In this document: positions 42,827 to 54,006 of the stretch, piece after piece
Layout of the letters: each line of letters starts with the position of its first letter
Numbering within the stretch: the first letter of the stretch is position 1
From: Marsupella aquatica
Lineage: Eukaryota; Marchantiophyta
Reading direction: 5' to 3'
Length of the DNA stretch: 64,000 nucleotides
Assembly: GCA_973895155.1 (NCBI GenBank)
Contig: OZ316891.1
Coordinates: forward strand, 24,924,001 to 24,988,000
Position numbers and translations under genes: made by a program
The notes under the pieces: generated by a model
Told to the model about the DNA's origin: nothing
The model's input: the letters and a program-made list of their open reading frames with translations, nothing else
The model's database searches: none

Positions 42827-43645
42827 ATTCCTGTTGTAGTGCGATCTTCGCCTGTGGACCGCTTGAGAGACATTGCATATCGTGCACTTGCACCACTCGT
42901 CCATCCATCCAATTTGCCAGCCACATTGAGGGAGATAGACCGTGTATTTCGGAGGAGGAGGAGAGTGTTTAGGATGCACCCTATTGAGAGGGGAGTAGTG
43001 GTGACCACTAGACCCCGATCGATTGAGTCCCGTCCACCTAGGATTGTTCCGCCCCGATGCCCTTTTCTTGATGCATCGGTGTCCCGGGCACCGAGACAGT
43101 TGCGAGGGAGAGCCTTGGACATCTTAAAGGACTCCTTCCCAGCCCAGTTTGGACTCCCTATGGACCTCCCGCTTCGGGAGCCTATTATAGTTTGGGACCG
43201 CCCATGGGTCATCCTCCCCTCCACATTGGGGACTCATGTAGGACTTGGAGTATTTGCTCTTGTGGATATCGTGGTCCCTACCGGTTGTGCACCCGATGAT
43301 TTGCCTCAGTTGTTTCCATTCTATGGGCCCAAGTATTCGGCGGCAAGATGGCGCATCTTGTCCCGACAGTGCCCAACCTTTAGTCGATATGGCATGTCAC
43401 TAAAGTTGGACCCTAGGTATGCTCAGATTGATGGTTACCCACCTCGCACGGGGAACTTGGCGGGTTACATCAATAGCACTATTGGTTCTCGGCGTTCAGG
43501 GTTTAGGCCAAATGCTGAGTGGCACGAGTTCCATGACCAGAGTCACCCTCGTTTGCCTGTAGCATGCACGCATTACATCTTGACACATGCTACCCGCACC
43601 ATTAGAGCAGGGGAAGAGATTCTTGTAGATTATGATTGGCATTGA
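42827..43645 (+). CDS. SET-domain protein (histone lysine methyltransferase-like) carried by the CACTA
   Basis: The open frame contains the SET landmarks in order. GLGVFALVDIV is the AdoMet-binding GxG strand. PFYGPKYSAARW follows, then GNLAGYINSTIG...PNAEW in the place of the N-H-S-C-x-P-N knot. AGEEILVDYDWH at the very end matches the AGEELxYDY motif. No post-SET cysteines follow. About 130 N-terminal residues are basic and proline-rich. SET proteins transfer methyl groups from AdoMet to lysines, commonly on histones; the NHS and DYDW deviations leave activity uncertain. The gene ends with its own stop (43,643-43,645), before the acidic transposase exon on the same strand. The start may be by splicing near 42,827 or 42,868. 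Confidence 0.78.
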   Translation: MPVVVRSSPVDRLRDIAYRALAPLVHPSNLPATLREIDRVFRRRRRVFRMHPIERGVVVTTRPRSIESRPPRIVPPRCPFLDASVSRAPRQLRGRALDILKDSFPAQFGLPMDLPLREPIIVWDRPWVILPSTLGTHVGLGVFALVDIVVPTGCAPDDLPQLFPFYGPKYSAARWRILSRQCPTFSRYGMSLKLDPRYAQIDGYPPRTGNLAGYINSTIGSRRSGFRPNAEWHEFHDQSHPRLPVACTHYILTHATRTIRAGEEILVDYDWH

Positions 43646-43778
43646 TGTTTACATGTGTACATGACATATTCATTATGGGGTGACCCTTGCATTTTTCATT
43701 ATTGATGTTTCACTGTAAGCTTTATCACGGAAACCCTTTCTCTAATTGTTATTTGTCATTGCATATTGAAAACTCTAG

Positions 43779-46700
43779 GATGGTGTACATATTACTCCCA
43801 CACCTCACCCATCAATGATGACTACATCAGCCCGTGCCTTTCACGTACGTGCCACCTTACATTTCTCAGACGAGGAGGATGCTGAGGGTCAGCCCCTTGA
43901 CCATGATGAGATGGACGATGAGGATGAGGAGTACCATGATGCATATGATGGAGAGTTGGATGATGATGGAGAGTTGGATGATGATGTTGACGATGAGGGA
44001 GATGAGGGAGATGAGGGAGATGACCCTATCCTTGAAGAAGATGCCTTTGCCCACCTTGTTGACGTTCACTTTGGACCTCATGCACCTGACGCCGAGCACC
44101 CTATCATGGAAGTGGATCAAGAAGATTGGGATCACTTGGAGACTGAAGCCAGAACACCACTATTTGAGGGATCTCCATCCTCACGGTAAGGTTGTCCTAA
44201 AATTATCACAACTCTGGAATTTCATCCAGTGAATATTGGGCAGTCTAAATTGTAGTGCCAGGCATGCCATCTAGCTACTTGGACTAACTGCAAAAAGTCT
44301 GGTGTTTGTGGTTTTGCAAATCCAGGTTGGGTGCAACTTTGTTGATGTTGAATTTGCAAGGAGTTTTCAATGGTTCGGATGTCCATACAGATGCACTCTT
44401 CCAATTGTTCCACGGCAAACTCTTGCCCCAACCAAACACTCTCCCTGGATGTGTGAGGGAGGCTAAGAAGTTGTTAGCCTCAATTGGATTGGCTTTAGAG
44501 ACTATCCACATGTGCCCAGGTGGGTGCATCTTGTATAGAGGGGTGTACAAGGATCACACTCACTGCCCAGAGGAGCACTGTAGGCTTCCACGGTATCGAC
44601 CAGACACCATTGGAGACAAGATTGCAGAAAAGGTAATGTTTTCCTCAACGCAATGTGAGAACAAGAAAGTCCAACTTTTAACGTTGCATTCTTTCAAACA
44701 ACGTCGTACATGACTATGTAATTGATTACTTTACGTCGTCCATCTCACTTTATGTCTTTCCACCTGACGTTTTTTTTGTTTTTACGTCGTATGGGATGCA
44801 GTAACTAACGTCGCATGGTACATTAGGGTATGAAACGTTGTCCTTTACGATGTTAGTTTTAATAATACGTAGTGTGGAAGGACGTTTATTGTGATTGTCG
44901 TCAAATTGACGACGTTACATTGGATCTGGCAGGTTTTTCGTTATTTCCCAATCACTCCCCGACTTCAGCATCTCTGCCAACGAAAGCACTTATCCACACT
45001 ACAGACTTGGCATGTGGAGAACAAATCCCCACCAGGGATAATGCAATACCACCAAGATAGTCCAGCGTGGAAGCACATTGATGCCACTTGGCCAAATTTT
45101 GCCCAGGAGCCAAGAAATGTTCGTTTGGGGTTGGCAATCGATGGAGTGAACCCATATAAACAACGATGGAAGCCTAAGTCCATCTGGCCTGTTCTTTTGA
45201 TAAATCAAAACATCCCTCCATGGTTGGCAATGAAGAAGGGTCATGTGCTTCTATTAGCTATAATTCTTGGACCCAAGGCCTGTAAGAATCGTGATATCTG
45301 TTTGGCTCCAACTTATGAAGAGCTACATAATCTATGGGAGGTTGGAGCAGTGACAACAGATGTCACTCGTGAAGCAGGCAATGGTAGGACCTTCAATATG
45401 AGGGTGATGATCACTCATTGCACCACAGATGGTCCAGGTAATTCATTGGGCAACCCAATGACTATTGTTTGCACAATGTCATGTACAATGCAAGTGTTGG
45501 GGTTATTTGTGGTCTGAACATGGTTCAATGAAATGGCAGGTATGGGGACAATATCTGGCCTGAAGGTGGCAGGTTTTTCAGCTTGCCCTTCATGTGGCCC
45601 AGAGTTGCGTGGGAGGTACTCAAGACTACTGCACAAAACCACATATGAGGGCAGTAGGGTCCGGTTGGCAATGGATGACCACTTGCGACAAAACACAACA
45701 CATTGGGCAGAGACTGAAGTGCGGCCATGTCCTAATGGCCCTTCAGCTAAAGGACAAATTCAAATGGCAGAGAAGGTGGAAGCAAAGTTACTAAAACCCA
45801 AGGATTGTGGAGTAAACCGACGCTCAGCTATGTGGGACTTGCCTTATTGGAGGGTAAGTGATAGAAGTGCATGGTTCCTTTACAGCAAATTAGACCAATA
45901 AAATTCTTAATTTAGAGATTGCAACTGATTCAATATGTTATTTCAATTTCCAGAGACTCCAGGTTCGATGGTTGTTGGACCCCATGCACATTGAAGTGAA
46001 TGTTGCTAAGAACTTGGTGAAGCACATTTATGGGACGAATGACACTCGTGGAGTCCGAGAGGATGCTGAGAGGGTTGGAGTAGTGAAGAGTTGTTGGATA
46101 ACACGTACTGGGGAGAAACCTCCTGGTCCTTGGATTTTGCCAAGAGAGGTTTTGAAGGACATGAATGGGATGATAAGCGAGATGAAGTTCCCTAGCCATT
46201 ACGGAGCTGGTTTTTGTGGGTGCACTACAAGGAATGATCACATACCCCCAATAGGGTTGAAGTCTCATGATTATCACAAGTTGATACAGCATGTGCTACC
46301 AGCAGTCTTGCGTTGTTGTGATGATTCCCGGGAGCGTCGTTTACTCCGTCTGACTATATATGAGATGTGCTCCATTTTTAGGTATGATAATGTACCCTCT
46401 CTTCCATTGCTCTCTTGCAAGTTCTTGTTACCGCTGAAGGAGCCATGTAATTCAACAAGTATTTCAAACTCATTTTTCTATGGCCCTATGTGGATCTGAT
46501 ATACAAAATCTTTGATGGTTTTGAGGAGGAACATAGGTGGGTATGCGCTAAGGAGATAAAGGAGTCTGAGATTCCTTTGATGAGAGAGAGGTCAGCTCGC
46601 GTGATGTGCAATATGGAGAAGGTGTTTCCCCCATGCATATTTGACATGCAATTGCATTTACTATGTCACTTGGTGGATGAGGTCGCGATTGCTGGTCCTA

Positions 46701-47773
46701 TCCATGCACGTTGGATGTATTGGGTAGAGCGCTTCATGAAAGTGCTCAAGTCCATGGTGCGTCAACCAGCTCGACCAGAGGGAAGTATGGCAACGGGGTA
46801 TATCATGTCGGAGTGCCTCTTTTATTCCGGAGGGATGATAGGGAGTTTGGAAACAGAAGCTCCCACAGCTTGGGAAGAGGCACAAGATGATGACAATGGT
46901 GGGTTGCGTTTGATGGGTGCATCAAAAAAGCGTTCACTACATGACAACATACTTCGCCTACAAATCCACAATTATGTGTTGGGAAATCGCCCAGAGATGT
47001 CTCAGTGGAGGGAGTTGCATAGGTACATATATGCAACTCTATATAACTGTTAATCTAACAGTAGATGTTGTTCTACATTCTATGTGTGTAGAAGTTAGAG
47101 TGGGTTCAAGGAGCACTTCTTTGGATTGTGCAATATTCTCATGGATTCATACATTTTTTGCAGTGCATTCTTGGAGCAGCAACCGATAGTTGCACAACGG
47201 TATGCATTATTTCGCGTATGGGCATTGGAGCGCATGGATAGGCTCCTTGCAGAGCATGGACCCTTATCCATTCCCATTGATGTACAGAACATCATTAGGG
47301 GACCAGGGTTGTGGGCAACGACCCATACACACATGTATGAGTCAGGGCACCACTTTCGCACTTGGAGGACAGATCACATGAAGAGGAGTACATGTAACTC
47401 AGGAGTGTTCATGTTGACAGACCCAGGTGATGTTGAGATTCCCTATTGTGGCACTATATTGGATATTTTAGACGTTCACTTTGGGTCATTTACTACTATT
47501 GTGTTAGAGGTGCGGTGGCACAAATCCATCATGTCACCTCCACATAGAGCCACCATGGTGAAAGATGAGTGTGGGTTCTATCGGGTAGACACGACTCGTG
47601 TAGCACCATCCGGGACTGAGGTTAGTGACACTATAGTATTTCCTAGCCAGGTGGATCAGTGTATTATGGTTCCGATGCACACTATGAGAGGATGGTCCAT
47701 CGTCATTCCCATCTTCCCACGACGGAGGAAGGGTTTGATGGCATCAGTAATTGTAGATGATATGGATCCATGA
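43779..47773 (+). CDS. CACTA (TNP2/Transposase_21) transposase, open across seven exons
   Basis: Exons 43,815-44,185, 44,326-44,632, 44,933-45,437, 45,540-45,853, 45,954-46,381, 46,537-47,022 and 47,164-47,773 join by GT-AG with matching phases into 1,006 codons without a stop. An in-frame acceptor at 43,777-43,778 allows an earlier start (DGVHITPTPHPS). An acidic N-terminus leads to ALFQLFHGKLLPQPNTLPG, ETIHMCPGGCILYRGVYKD, YFPITPRLQHL, DSPAWKHIDATWPNFAQEPR and NVRLGLAIDGVNPY (Transposase_21). Then come ACPSC, DLPYWRRLQVRWLLDPMHIE, the domain with LHLLCHLVDEVAIAGPIHAR (DUF4218-like), and a C-terminal DUF4216-like region. Intron 44,633-44,932 carries several AACGWCGTT words. It is probably the autonomous cut-and-paste enzyme for this family. 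Confidence 0.88.
44633..44932 (+). promoter_or_regulatory. Transposase intron loaded with AACGTCGT words
   Basis: The intron (donor AAAAG|GTAATG, acceptor GGCAG|GTTTTTC, phase 0) contains at least eight AACGTCGT, ACGTCGT or GACGTTA words. Sister introns in the same gene have none, so this intron is special. Confidence 0.75.
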
Positions 47774-47829
47774 CCATAAATGTATTCAGTGCATGTATAT
47801 ATTCGTTATGGCCACCTTCATGTGGGTTT

Positions 47830-48110
47830 GTAGCATCTGTGGGTAACGTCGTTGTATGACTATTACGTCCGGTAGACCAATGTATCTTCAAACTATGTCG
47901 TATCAGGCAGACGTTAATTCCAATTAACGTCGTTTTATTGAGCCTTCAACGACGTTAATTTAGCCACGACCCCGTTTACGTTACTCCACACGACGTTGAT
48001 TCTCCACTTAAAACGATGTTAAACTAACTTACGTCGTTTTAGGGTACGTATTAAACCAAAGACGTCGTGTATTGCAACGTTACTATATCCGCGCGACGTT
48101 AATGACAATG
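47830..48110. promoter_or_regulatory. CACTA word cluster downstream of the transposase
   Basis: Dense words include TAACGTCGTTG near 47,842, AATTAACGTCGTTTT near 47,923 and CAACGACGTTAATTT near 47,947. Some are arranged as large inverted pairs, such as GACGTTAATT...AATTAACGTC at 47,912-47,931. Confidence 0.75.
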
Positions 48111-48288
48111 GTGACATTAATTGGCACATGCATTCAAAATGAAAAACATGAGGGAGTCTTTATTCAGTTTCAGTATGATATAGAGATACAAAGGTCCTAC
48201 AAAGCACATTGCATGTCCACCACAAAGCGACTATAACCTAGCCGAATCACTAAACTGCCTCATCCATTGACATCCAGATTGTTGCTAC

Positions 48289-48849
48289 TTAAGGAGTTCC
48301 TTCACCAGACCAGTAGTACTCCTCATCTGCCTTCCTTCTTTTGTAAGAATCACGCCTCTGCCTCTGGTTCCATTTCTTCCGGACGACCTCTTCCCCAGCC
48401 TTTAGCCTTTCAGCCTCAACCTCAGCTGCACAACTTTCCTTGTAATCATACAAGACAATGTGAAGCTCAGTCGGAGACAGCTCACATTTGGGCAATGTAG
48501 GTGGATATGCCTCCCTATCATCTGGGTTGGGCGCCTCATCCAACATCTGATCATCACCTGGATGCAGCAGGAAGTCTCCTGGATCCAACTATTTGTTGGC
48601 CAGAATTGAGCACTCTACCCAACGGATAGAAATGAAATGAACTGTCTCTGCAAAGTGCTCGATCAATCCATGGTAGTCACTGAAGTGCTCAACAACTTCT
48701 TTCCACGTATAGGCCAGCAAGTAGTCTGTTTCCGAGGTACACAACTTCTCAATAACACCTCCCCGACAAAAGAACCCACGTATAGTCTTGTCCTCTTCAC
48801 CAAGTGGAAGGAAGCAACAATGCACATCTTTGAAGAACTTGCGCACCAT
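48289..48849 (-). CDS. CACTA third ORF, unknown, one in-frame TAG
   Basis: The frame starts ATG 48,849 (MVRKFFKDVHCCFLPLGEED) and runs to SILANK, meets TAG at 48,589-48,591, and continues in frame LDPGDFLLHPGDDQM to GEGTP. The second half is acidic, then basic and helical (RLKAGEEVVRKKWNQRQRR). It is convergent to the transposase gene. No domain is recognised. The TAG could be a real break or a splice-skipped site. Confidence 0.45.
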
Positions 48850-49059
48850 GACTGAACACTGAGTCTAGATCCCACGCTGCAATTTCTTTGTACTCAGGAA
48901 GAGTGCATTCTCCAAAAATCACAAATGCAAGCCTACTTTGGTCTCAGCACTCTTAAACCAAAATCCTCCCGTAGAAAACCCAAGCTATACTCGAGTCAGC
49001 ATGGACTACTCCTCATTCAAGTCGTCCACACCGATGTACTCAACGTCTAACATGGCTTG

Positions 49060-49345
49060 ATTCAATCGGAACGTCCTACAGAGCAACGTTACCACTTTTA
49101 CGTCTCCCTCCATGACGTAAACATTGACGTCGTTATACCCTAAACACATTACGTCCTCTAATACGTCGTTAATATTGAACGACGACCAAAACAACGTTTA
49201 GGACAGCTCATCCAGAGACGTTAATTTTAAACGTGTTTCCAGCAACGTTAAAATGGGGGCAATCAGCGCTTAGATTTCTCCGACGTCGCCGTTACGTCGG
49301 ACGTAGTTATAAACGTAGTCATGGAAGTCGTTAATTATATTAAAG
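49060..49345. promoter_or_regulatory. CACTA right subterminal word cluster
   Basis: GAACGTCC, CAACGTTACC, GACGTCGTTA, TACGTCGTTAATA, GAACGACGACC and AGACGTTAATTTT words mirror the left subterminal cluster and lie within 350 bp of the right end. Confidence 0.8.
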
Positions 49346-49382
49346 ACAATTATGAGGAGGTATTGTTTGCATCCGACGCAAC

Positions 49383-49396
49383 AAAATCTAGTTGTG
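49383..49396 (-). repeat. CACTA right terminal inverted repeat
   Basis: Reads CACAACTAGATTTT inward on the minus strand and is followed on the plus strand by TAA (49,397-49,399), the duplicated target. Confidence 0.9.
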
Positions 49397-50557
49397 TAAG
49401 ATTTGACCGAGGAACCGTATTCCTCCCATTCCGGCTTCGGAGACGAACATTGGGTTTGAGAAGGTTCACATGTTCTGGAAAAATATTGACATTGATTCGA
49501 AGATCAAAATCTGACGGGGGTGTAGTTGTATGTTCATTTCCGCGCACTAGGGAGATTCCGTTGTCAAGAAGATATTGCAGCTCGTCTTCCAAAACATTTG
49601 TCCCTTTCAAAACGGGAAGAACATCCGGGAAAGGGGGCAGGTTCAATACACCTCGACAAGGGCGGCTTCTGTAACATGTATTGTTTGGGCAAAACCAAAT
49701 CATTTTGGTTATGGGTTCCCCCCTGAAAATGCGTTGTCCTTTGACAACAACGCTGATAACACCATGTGGTGAGGGAAATCCAACTTTTTTCACGCAATTG
49801 CGACATTCGTCTCTTTCGGAATTACGGGGAAATGATCCGTTGCACTGAGGACCAGCGCCAAATTTTGAAGTTTGACGTAATTGCCATGCAACTGGAGCAA
49901 CCTCAGTCTCACGGATAGGACACTCTTGTAACGGTTGCTAAAGCACGGAGGGAGCAGTCTGGGGAAGCCTCGTTGAACGCGTTTGGTCTCGAGCAGGAGG
50001 GGTATTGAAATCGACATCTTCTCCACCGCCCGAAATGTCACTTCCAGACAGATCAACAACAGGATTAACTTGAGGCGTGGGGCCAGGGATAGCATGAAAC
50101 ATCGTGCGATTAAGATTCTTCCTTTTCATCGATCTAGTATTGGGTGAGGTGACAAGGATTTTATCATGCCTATGGGAGTCTTGTGGCGAGATATTCCCAG
50201 AAGCATGTCCTTTCCTCTTCAAAGATTTGGTGACAACGTCTCCATTGAGAGGTGCACGTCTCTCCAACTCAAACTCGACAACATTGGACAGTAGCATATT
50301 CATTGCATCTTCATACAACTTGGGGGAGCCTGCCTGGTCCGCTGATCGAAAGCAAATTCCCAAATTGTTGGACCTTTTCCTCTATGCAACCCTTTCCGAT
50401 ACGCAGTGTACGCAGCAACCTGAGAAATAGCTTGATTTTGGTCCATTTCACATGCCTCGAAGAGGCCAACCTTTTTCTTCATTACCCATGCTTTCATAAT
50501 TGCGTGCACGGACTCTGATCCTGTACAATTAGGAATCTTAGCCCCTTCTTTGACACT
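49397..50557 (-). pseudogene. MULE transposase, copy 2: second exon up to the CACTA insertion point
   Basis: Acceptor at 50,559-50,558 joins exon 1 in phase 0. The frame opens SVKEGAKIPNCTGSESVHAI and matches copy 1's exon 2. It has a frameshift near 50,330 and an in-frame TAG at 49,938-49,940. After that it continues RNCVKKVGFPSPHG, MIWFCPNNTCYRSRP, GTNVLEDELQYLLDNGISLV and ends NGRNTVPRSNLT at the insertion point. The SWIM end lies at 38.5-38.9 kb. Confidence 0.75.
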
Positions 50558-50849
50558 CTTGTTTTGCAATTACATAGAATAAATTGTCTGTTATGCAACA
50601 AGAAAACACTAGCGTTGGGCGCTAGTGAAGTACAGTCTGTACCTAGAAGTAAAAACTGGCACTGTCCATTAAGGGACAACTTATTGCATTGTATTGTGTC
50701 ATATGACAGTTTGAATAAATGATAGCGCCAGGCGCTAGTATTAAAGGATGCTATGGTATTTTAATATTTGAATATGGATACAAACATTTTGTAATGAGAA
50801 TATAGCATAGTAATACCTAAAGAGCGGAAAGCAAAGTAAACTAACTTAC
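50558..50849 (-). promoter_or_regulatory. Transposase intron (copy 2) with two TAGCGCC palindromes
   Basis: The intron, with donor TTG|GTAAGT at 50,849, carries TAGCGTTGGGCGCTA (50,610-50,624) and TAGCGCCAGGCGCTA (50,723-50,737). It is the same intron that carries two copy-1 words in copy 1. Confidence 0.8.
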
Positions 50850-52856
50850 CAAATGAATAACATTTCCCCATTGCCTCCATCTGACGACCCACCATGAAAT
50901 CCAACTCTGGAGCATCCGAAGCTTCCCCGGGACACAGTTACCCGACTGCCACCACAAATCAATCTCCCTTGAAATTCTGTAAGCCTCTACAAACGTGGGG
51001 GCATTTTGCATCTTATCCCAAAGCCTCCGATGCTCTCCTTGACTCTCTTCAATCACTCCTTCAACTGAATGGCGATGGAAGGTTTGGTAGAAATGGAATG
51101 CGTCAGTTTGCTCACGCTCAGGGTTTGGATGCCCTCCAAAAAAGACATTTTGGACTGCCAGCCAACCAGCTTGAGCATTGTCCGCCATGAATCCATGAAT
51201 ACTCAGATTTTCTAGTCCATTCTCCTTGGACACCTCAATCATTAGTCTCCAAGCCTTCTCGAACGACTTTGTATCCTCTGCTTTTAGTTCGCAAGTAAAT
51301 AAGGTACACAGAGCGCGATAGTTGTGATCGTAAATATGCGCACTAAAAGTAACCCAGTCTTTTGTGAGTCATTTCATCACATCAAAACTTACCCAAGAAC
51401 CTTCGAGACTTCCACCAGGTTGCATTTGTCTCAAAAGATCAACGCCTGATCCATGGCCGATCGAAGTCATCTTGAATATGTGAGGACGGTCTTCTTGAGA
51501 CCCTTGATCTGGTAGGAGGTACCTTTGGAGGAAAGGCATGTTGATATTTCTTTGATACCGAACAAGAAAATCTAGTTCACCTCAACCTTTCTGGTCCTGT
51601 CTAACACTACGAAAGAGGGACGCAAACTTCTGGGGTGTGGAAACTACCATGAGCGACTCAAATATCTTGGTTTCTTCAATATCTTGAATATCTTCCACAC
51701 TTTCACACAAGGACTTTACAAAAGACCCTGTCGCCACATTTTTTACACCAGCAGGAGTGAAAATTGGATTTCCTTCCAATTTCTTTTTGATAACCTCCTC
51801 AACAATCTTCTCTGCGCTCCGAGAAAACACCTTTCTTGAAGGATGGTTGTGCATCCCCATATGAATTGCCAAGCGGGACATGTGAGTACAGGTTTCTGAG
51901 TCAACTAGAACCTGGGGGTACATGTAAAATAACCTTGCTGGACAAGATTGGACACAAAACTGAACTTGATCACAAAATTGGCAAACAACTCCACCTTCGT
52001 CAATGAAGAAGCCAACACGATGTTGCCCGCCAAGTTTGGGGGTTCCACCCCAGGCCTTCTGGTTCCTCCTTTTCTTCCGTCGAAAATAGTCGCAAGTATT
52101 ATTCCTACACTCAATGGAACCAGTGCACGTTACTTTACCAAATTCCCAATATTTCTTGGGATGAACATTAGCTGATGTAGGAAATATTATGGTCCAGATG
52201 TAGCAATCCTTTGACCGGTCCATGTCGCGTAGACGTGACCCCTTTGAAAGAGCTCCCGCATGAGGCAACTCGAATACAATATTTCCATTGTATTTCTTTG
52301 GCAAACAGCCGACTTGTTCATGGCAGAAGTCCCTAGCTGCGATGAACCTCAAGATTTCACTGGAACCAGTTGACTTGAGAATGGTATCCATTGCACTTCT
52401 CCGATACACAATGGAATTTTTGGTAAAAACTTCTCCAACCTCCTGTTTAACAGGGGTAACCTCCTGTTTAACAACTGTGTGAGGGGGTTTAGCACTAGAC
52501 TCAGGCAAACCAGAAGGTCCATCATCGTCGCTATCTGAAAGCAAGACAACATCAACAAAGGGTTTGGATGAAAATGGGAGATCGGATGCGACTGGTTTTT
52601 GAATGACAATAGAATACCGAATTCCTGCATTTAGGTGCCAAAAACGAATCCCGTCATCAACATCAAAAGAAGCAGTGAAATTAGAGGCTTCATCTCCGTT
52701 TCCCTCCTCCAAAATGTCCTCAATGTCATTCAAATCCAAACCAAAGCGCCCACAGAGATAATTCTCACTAACTTGCTTGTATACGTCATTGGCCGACAAT
52801 GGAATGGATACAAGGTCACCCGTAGATGGACGCGTCAGAACGATTGACCTCGACAT
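50850..52856 (-). pseudogene. MULE transposase, copy 2: N-terminal zinc region and DDE-like core
   Basis: The start is taken at ATG 52,856 (MSRSIVLTRPSTG), aligned to copy 1. Acidic and serine-rich sequence with tandem VVKQEVTPVKQEVGE comes first. Then follow the zinc block (TCTGSIECRNNTCDYF, CQFCDQ..FC..SCP, HMSRLAIHMGMHNHP) and the core SFDVMK...DWVTFSAHIYDHNYRALC, GFMADNAQAGWLAV and AFHFYQTFHRHSV. In-frame TGA codons at 51,582-51,584 and 51,369-51,371 break it, but conserved sequence resumes after each. The exon ends NVIHL|GTAAGT, in phase. The VKQE pairs fit the SUMO-attachment pattern psi-K-x-E. Confidence 0.75.
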
Positions 52857-54006
52857 TGTAAGATCATCCAACCCAAAAACACTCAGTTCACAATAATGAA
52901 TGACGTCTTCGAATGCACACAATGGTATTCATAGTGAATAATCCGTTTGTCAGAGCTATTAGAATACGACAGAATCACTACCGGTCGAAAGCACATCTGA
53001 CACAATAAATGTTTTTTGTCGTTATGTCAACGACATTTACACTAATGAGCCTAAGATGTCTGTTTACAAAGACCATAATCACGTTTATTAAATCATCTTA
53101 ATTGAGTAGCGTCGGGCGCTACTCAAACATCCTCACTCCAACATGGACCCAAAACGGTTCAATATATGTTTAGCGCCAGGCGCTACCCTAAACCCACACC
53201 CTAAATTGTGGTATAAAACTGGAATATTTTATCCGGGGTTTCAGAATAAATCCTAATGTTTGTAGCTATTTTCCAAATATTATCTAAAATTTTACCAAAA
53301 TGTTCCCATTTAATATTAGCGCCGGGCGCTAATCTGAAACGGTAATCATGACATTCATTTAAGGCAAAATATTCAAAATTGTATTCATTTTGTTTTTTAT
53401 TTTATACTTCAGGGTCAATGTTGGCCTAACTTAGGGTCAATTTAGGGTTTAAATATTGATCATTTTGGGTAGCGCCTGCCCATTGATCAATATCAGATTT
53501 GACCTAGGAATATAGATTAAAATAACCGAACTCTTCTTTAACGGTCATATTCAACGGTTACGTTAGGTCGCATAACGTTGAAGATATGCCAACGGTATTC
53601 TAAACCACTAATCCAGAATTGACAAGTGGCGCTCTAGAGAATGTCGTAAATAGATATCAATGTAGCGAGTGGATAGTTTAGAGATGATACTCTCCCCACC
53701 TCCCTTGTCCGCTGTATTTAGGCTCCGTTTTGGAGGTTCTTCCTGCAAGAATTCTCTAGAAGAAGTACGGTACGAACGAGGTACTCATAACGATCGTGAA
53801 GCACTTCGTGTGTGCAAAACATCGACCCTCTCCCCACCACCTCGCATGGGTATAGTGCTAACGGGCAGAGAGAGTAGATCCATTCCCAGACATCCAAGTG
53901 CTCATTTTCTGGATCTGTTTACAATCGTCGTGTGACACGGTCTACAACATCCCAAGATCCTGAAACAGTCGCAGTAGTCACATTTCCGAAGAGCCGGAGA
54001 GCGAAG
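52857..54006. promoter_or_regulatory. Divergent promoter spacer of copy 2 with four palindromes
   Basis: Between the minus-strand transposase and the plus-strand ParB gene lie TAGCGTCGGGCGCTA (53,107-53,121), TAGCGCCAGGCGCTA (53,171-53,185), TAGCGCCGGGCGCTA (53,317-53,331) and a half-site TAGCGCCTGCCC (53,470). The spacer is otherwise AT-rich. An upstream plus-strand frame (53,669-53,935) may be leader or a first exon of the ParB gene. Confidence 0.75.

Larger units (their letters stand above)
38870..49396. mobile_element. Complete CACTA (En/Spm) transposon, 10,527 bp, inserted in the copy-2 transposase gene
   Basis: The left end reads CACAACTACATTAT. The right end, read inward on the other strand, reads CACAACTAGATTTT: eight perfect then 12 of 14 matching terminal bases. 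The flanks carry TAA at 38,867-38,869 and TAA at 49,397-49,399, the 3-bp target duplication expected for CACTA elements. Deleting the element and one TAA rejoins the interrupted host frame in phase (NLT then QGHMN). It encodes a transposase with Transposase_21 and downstream plant-TNP2 domains, an arginine-rich second gene, a SET-domain gene and a small ORF. Subterminal and internal AACGWCGTT words are frequent. The perfect duplication and open transposase suggest a recent insertion. Confidence 0.93.

Noticed and set aside
43600-43778. Direct splice from the SET exon into the transposase exon
   Set aside because: The only phase-0 GT near the SET end (GTAGAT) is weak and would remove the final DYDWH motif; the SET frame has its own stop. 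A SET-transposase fusion is therefore not supported.
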